From the NCBI GenBank assembly GCA_017444045.1, contig JAFSXO010000169.1, forward strand, positions 1 through 13,560: a stretch of 13,560 nt of DNA, written 5' to 3'. The DNA is from a bacterium. GTDB taxonomy: Bacteria > Vulcanimicrobiota > Xenobia > Xenobiales > Xenobiaceae. A program made the translations under genes and the position numbers. Positions 13,292 to 13,560 of this stretch are shown here, in pieces. The notes under the pieces are model-generated. The model was not told where the DNA came from and did not search any database. It worked only from the letters and a program-made list of their open reading frames with translations. Every line of letters starts with the position of its first letter. Positions within the stretch are counted from its first letter, which is position 1.

Positions 13292-13560
13292 GTGAGCCGA
13301 GGTCGCAAAATAATAACTACAATAGCCAGCATCATGTTGGGTGGCGCCGTTTTGGCCACCTCAGCTGGCTATCTGTTGGTTACCCAGGCTAACAGCACCG
13401 CCCAGCGGCTAATCAGCAACGTAAATCAAAATTTTCCCGGCGAGATCCGCCTGGAGCGGCTGTCCTTTGAAGGAACCGAACTGGCCGCCTACGGCTTCAC
13501 CTTAAAAGACGCCAACGGAGAGCCTCTCATAGAAATTCCCAAGGCCACCGCCGGCATTAA
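13292..13560 (+). CDS. start of a TamB/AsmA-like envelope protein (3' cut by window edge)
   Basis: Open reading frame from GTG at 13292, with AGGGG at 13281-13285 six bases upstream, running to the window end without a stop (89 full codons visible). It begins with a basic MSRGRK, then a hydrophobic segment (about 7-27) that would anchor it in the inner membrane with the rest outside the cytoplasm. Residues about 47-85 (GEIRLERLSFEG, then YGFTLKDANGEPLIEIPKATA) follow the beta-strand rhythm seen at the start of TamB and AsmA family proteins, where an anchor is followed by long repeats that bridge inner and outer membrane and move lipids or help outer-membrane protein assembly. Only the N-terminus is visible, so the family call is inference. 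Its place after mreB fits the Negativicutes outer-membrane cluster as I remember it. Confidence 0.6.
   Translation, partial: MSRGRKIITTIASIMLGGAVLATSAGYLLVTQANSTAQRLISNVNQNFPGEIRLERLSFEGTELAAYGFTLKDANGEPLIEIPKATAGI

Overview
The window is one strand of closely packed genes, all on +. It reads as a chromosomal core block of a diderm (outer-membrane) Firmicute, most likely class Negativicutes. Two lines of evidence support this. The layout tagO/wecA – wecB/mnaA – atp operon – murA – mreB is a Firmicutes arrangement. The last gene, cut by the window edge, starts like a TamB/AsmA-family outer-membrane assembly protein, and a mreB–tamB junction is what I recall from the outer-membrane gene cluster of Negativicutes. 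The assignment is inference from order and protein character; no search was run. Several F0 proteins also have deltaproteobacterial features.

Layout: (1) About 90 nt that may hold the tail of an upstream gene. (2) 100–2280: a polyprenyl-phosphate sugar-1-phosphate transferase (WecA/TagO type) and a UDP-GlcNAc 2-epimerase, together making the lipid-linked GlcNAc and UDP-ManNAc that start cell-surface polysaccharide synthesis. (3) 2282–3303: two small-membrane-protein genes, an AtpZ/AtpQ-like protein with a very long acidic N-terminal extension and a three-helix AtpI/AtpR-like protein, which lead directly into (4) 3308–10700: a complete F1Fo ATP synthase operon in the order a, c, b', b, delta, alpha, gamma, beta, epsilon. 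(5) A 221-nt gap with an AT-rich possible promoter. (6) 10922–13199: murA, the first committed step of peptidoglycan synthesis, and a divergent MreB-family actin. (7) 13292 onward: the start of the TamB-like gene. No tRNA, rRNA, CRISPR array, insertion sequence or phage gene was seen.

The ATP synthase is complete and probably functional, but it has an unusual mix of traits: separate b and b' subunits, a c subunit with an N-terminal signal-peptide-like extension and a Q/E/S/Y ion-site pattern close to sodium-type rings, an a subunit with a charged loop insertion, and an epsilon subunit with room for only one C-terminal helix. The MreB homologue lacks the glutamate before the proline in the IEEP motif and has other changes around its nucleotide pocket.

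The most curious non-coding signal is a perfect 14-bp palindrome containing both the wecB stop codon and the downstream ATG. It recurs twice, once with one base changed, inside the following gene. Clear stem-loops lie directly before the Shine-Dalgarno sequences of atpE and atpG, and two more lie between mreB and the tamB-like gene. I saw no wholly new system; the interest is in variations on core machinery.
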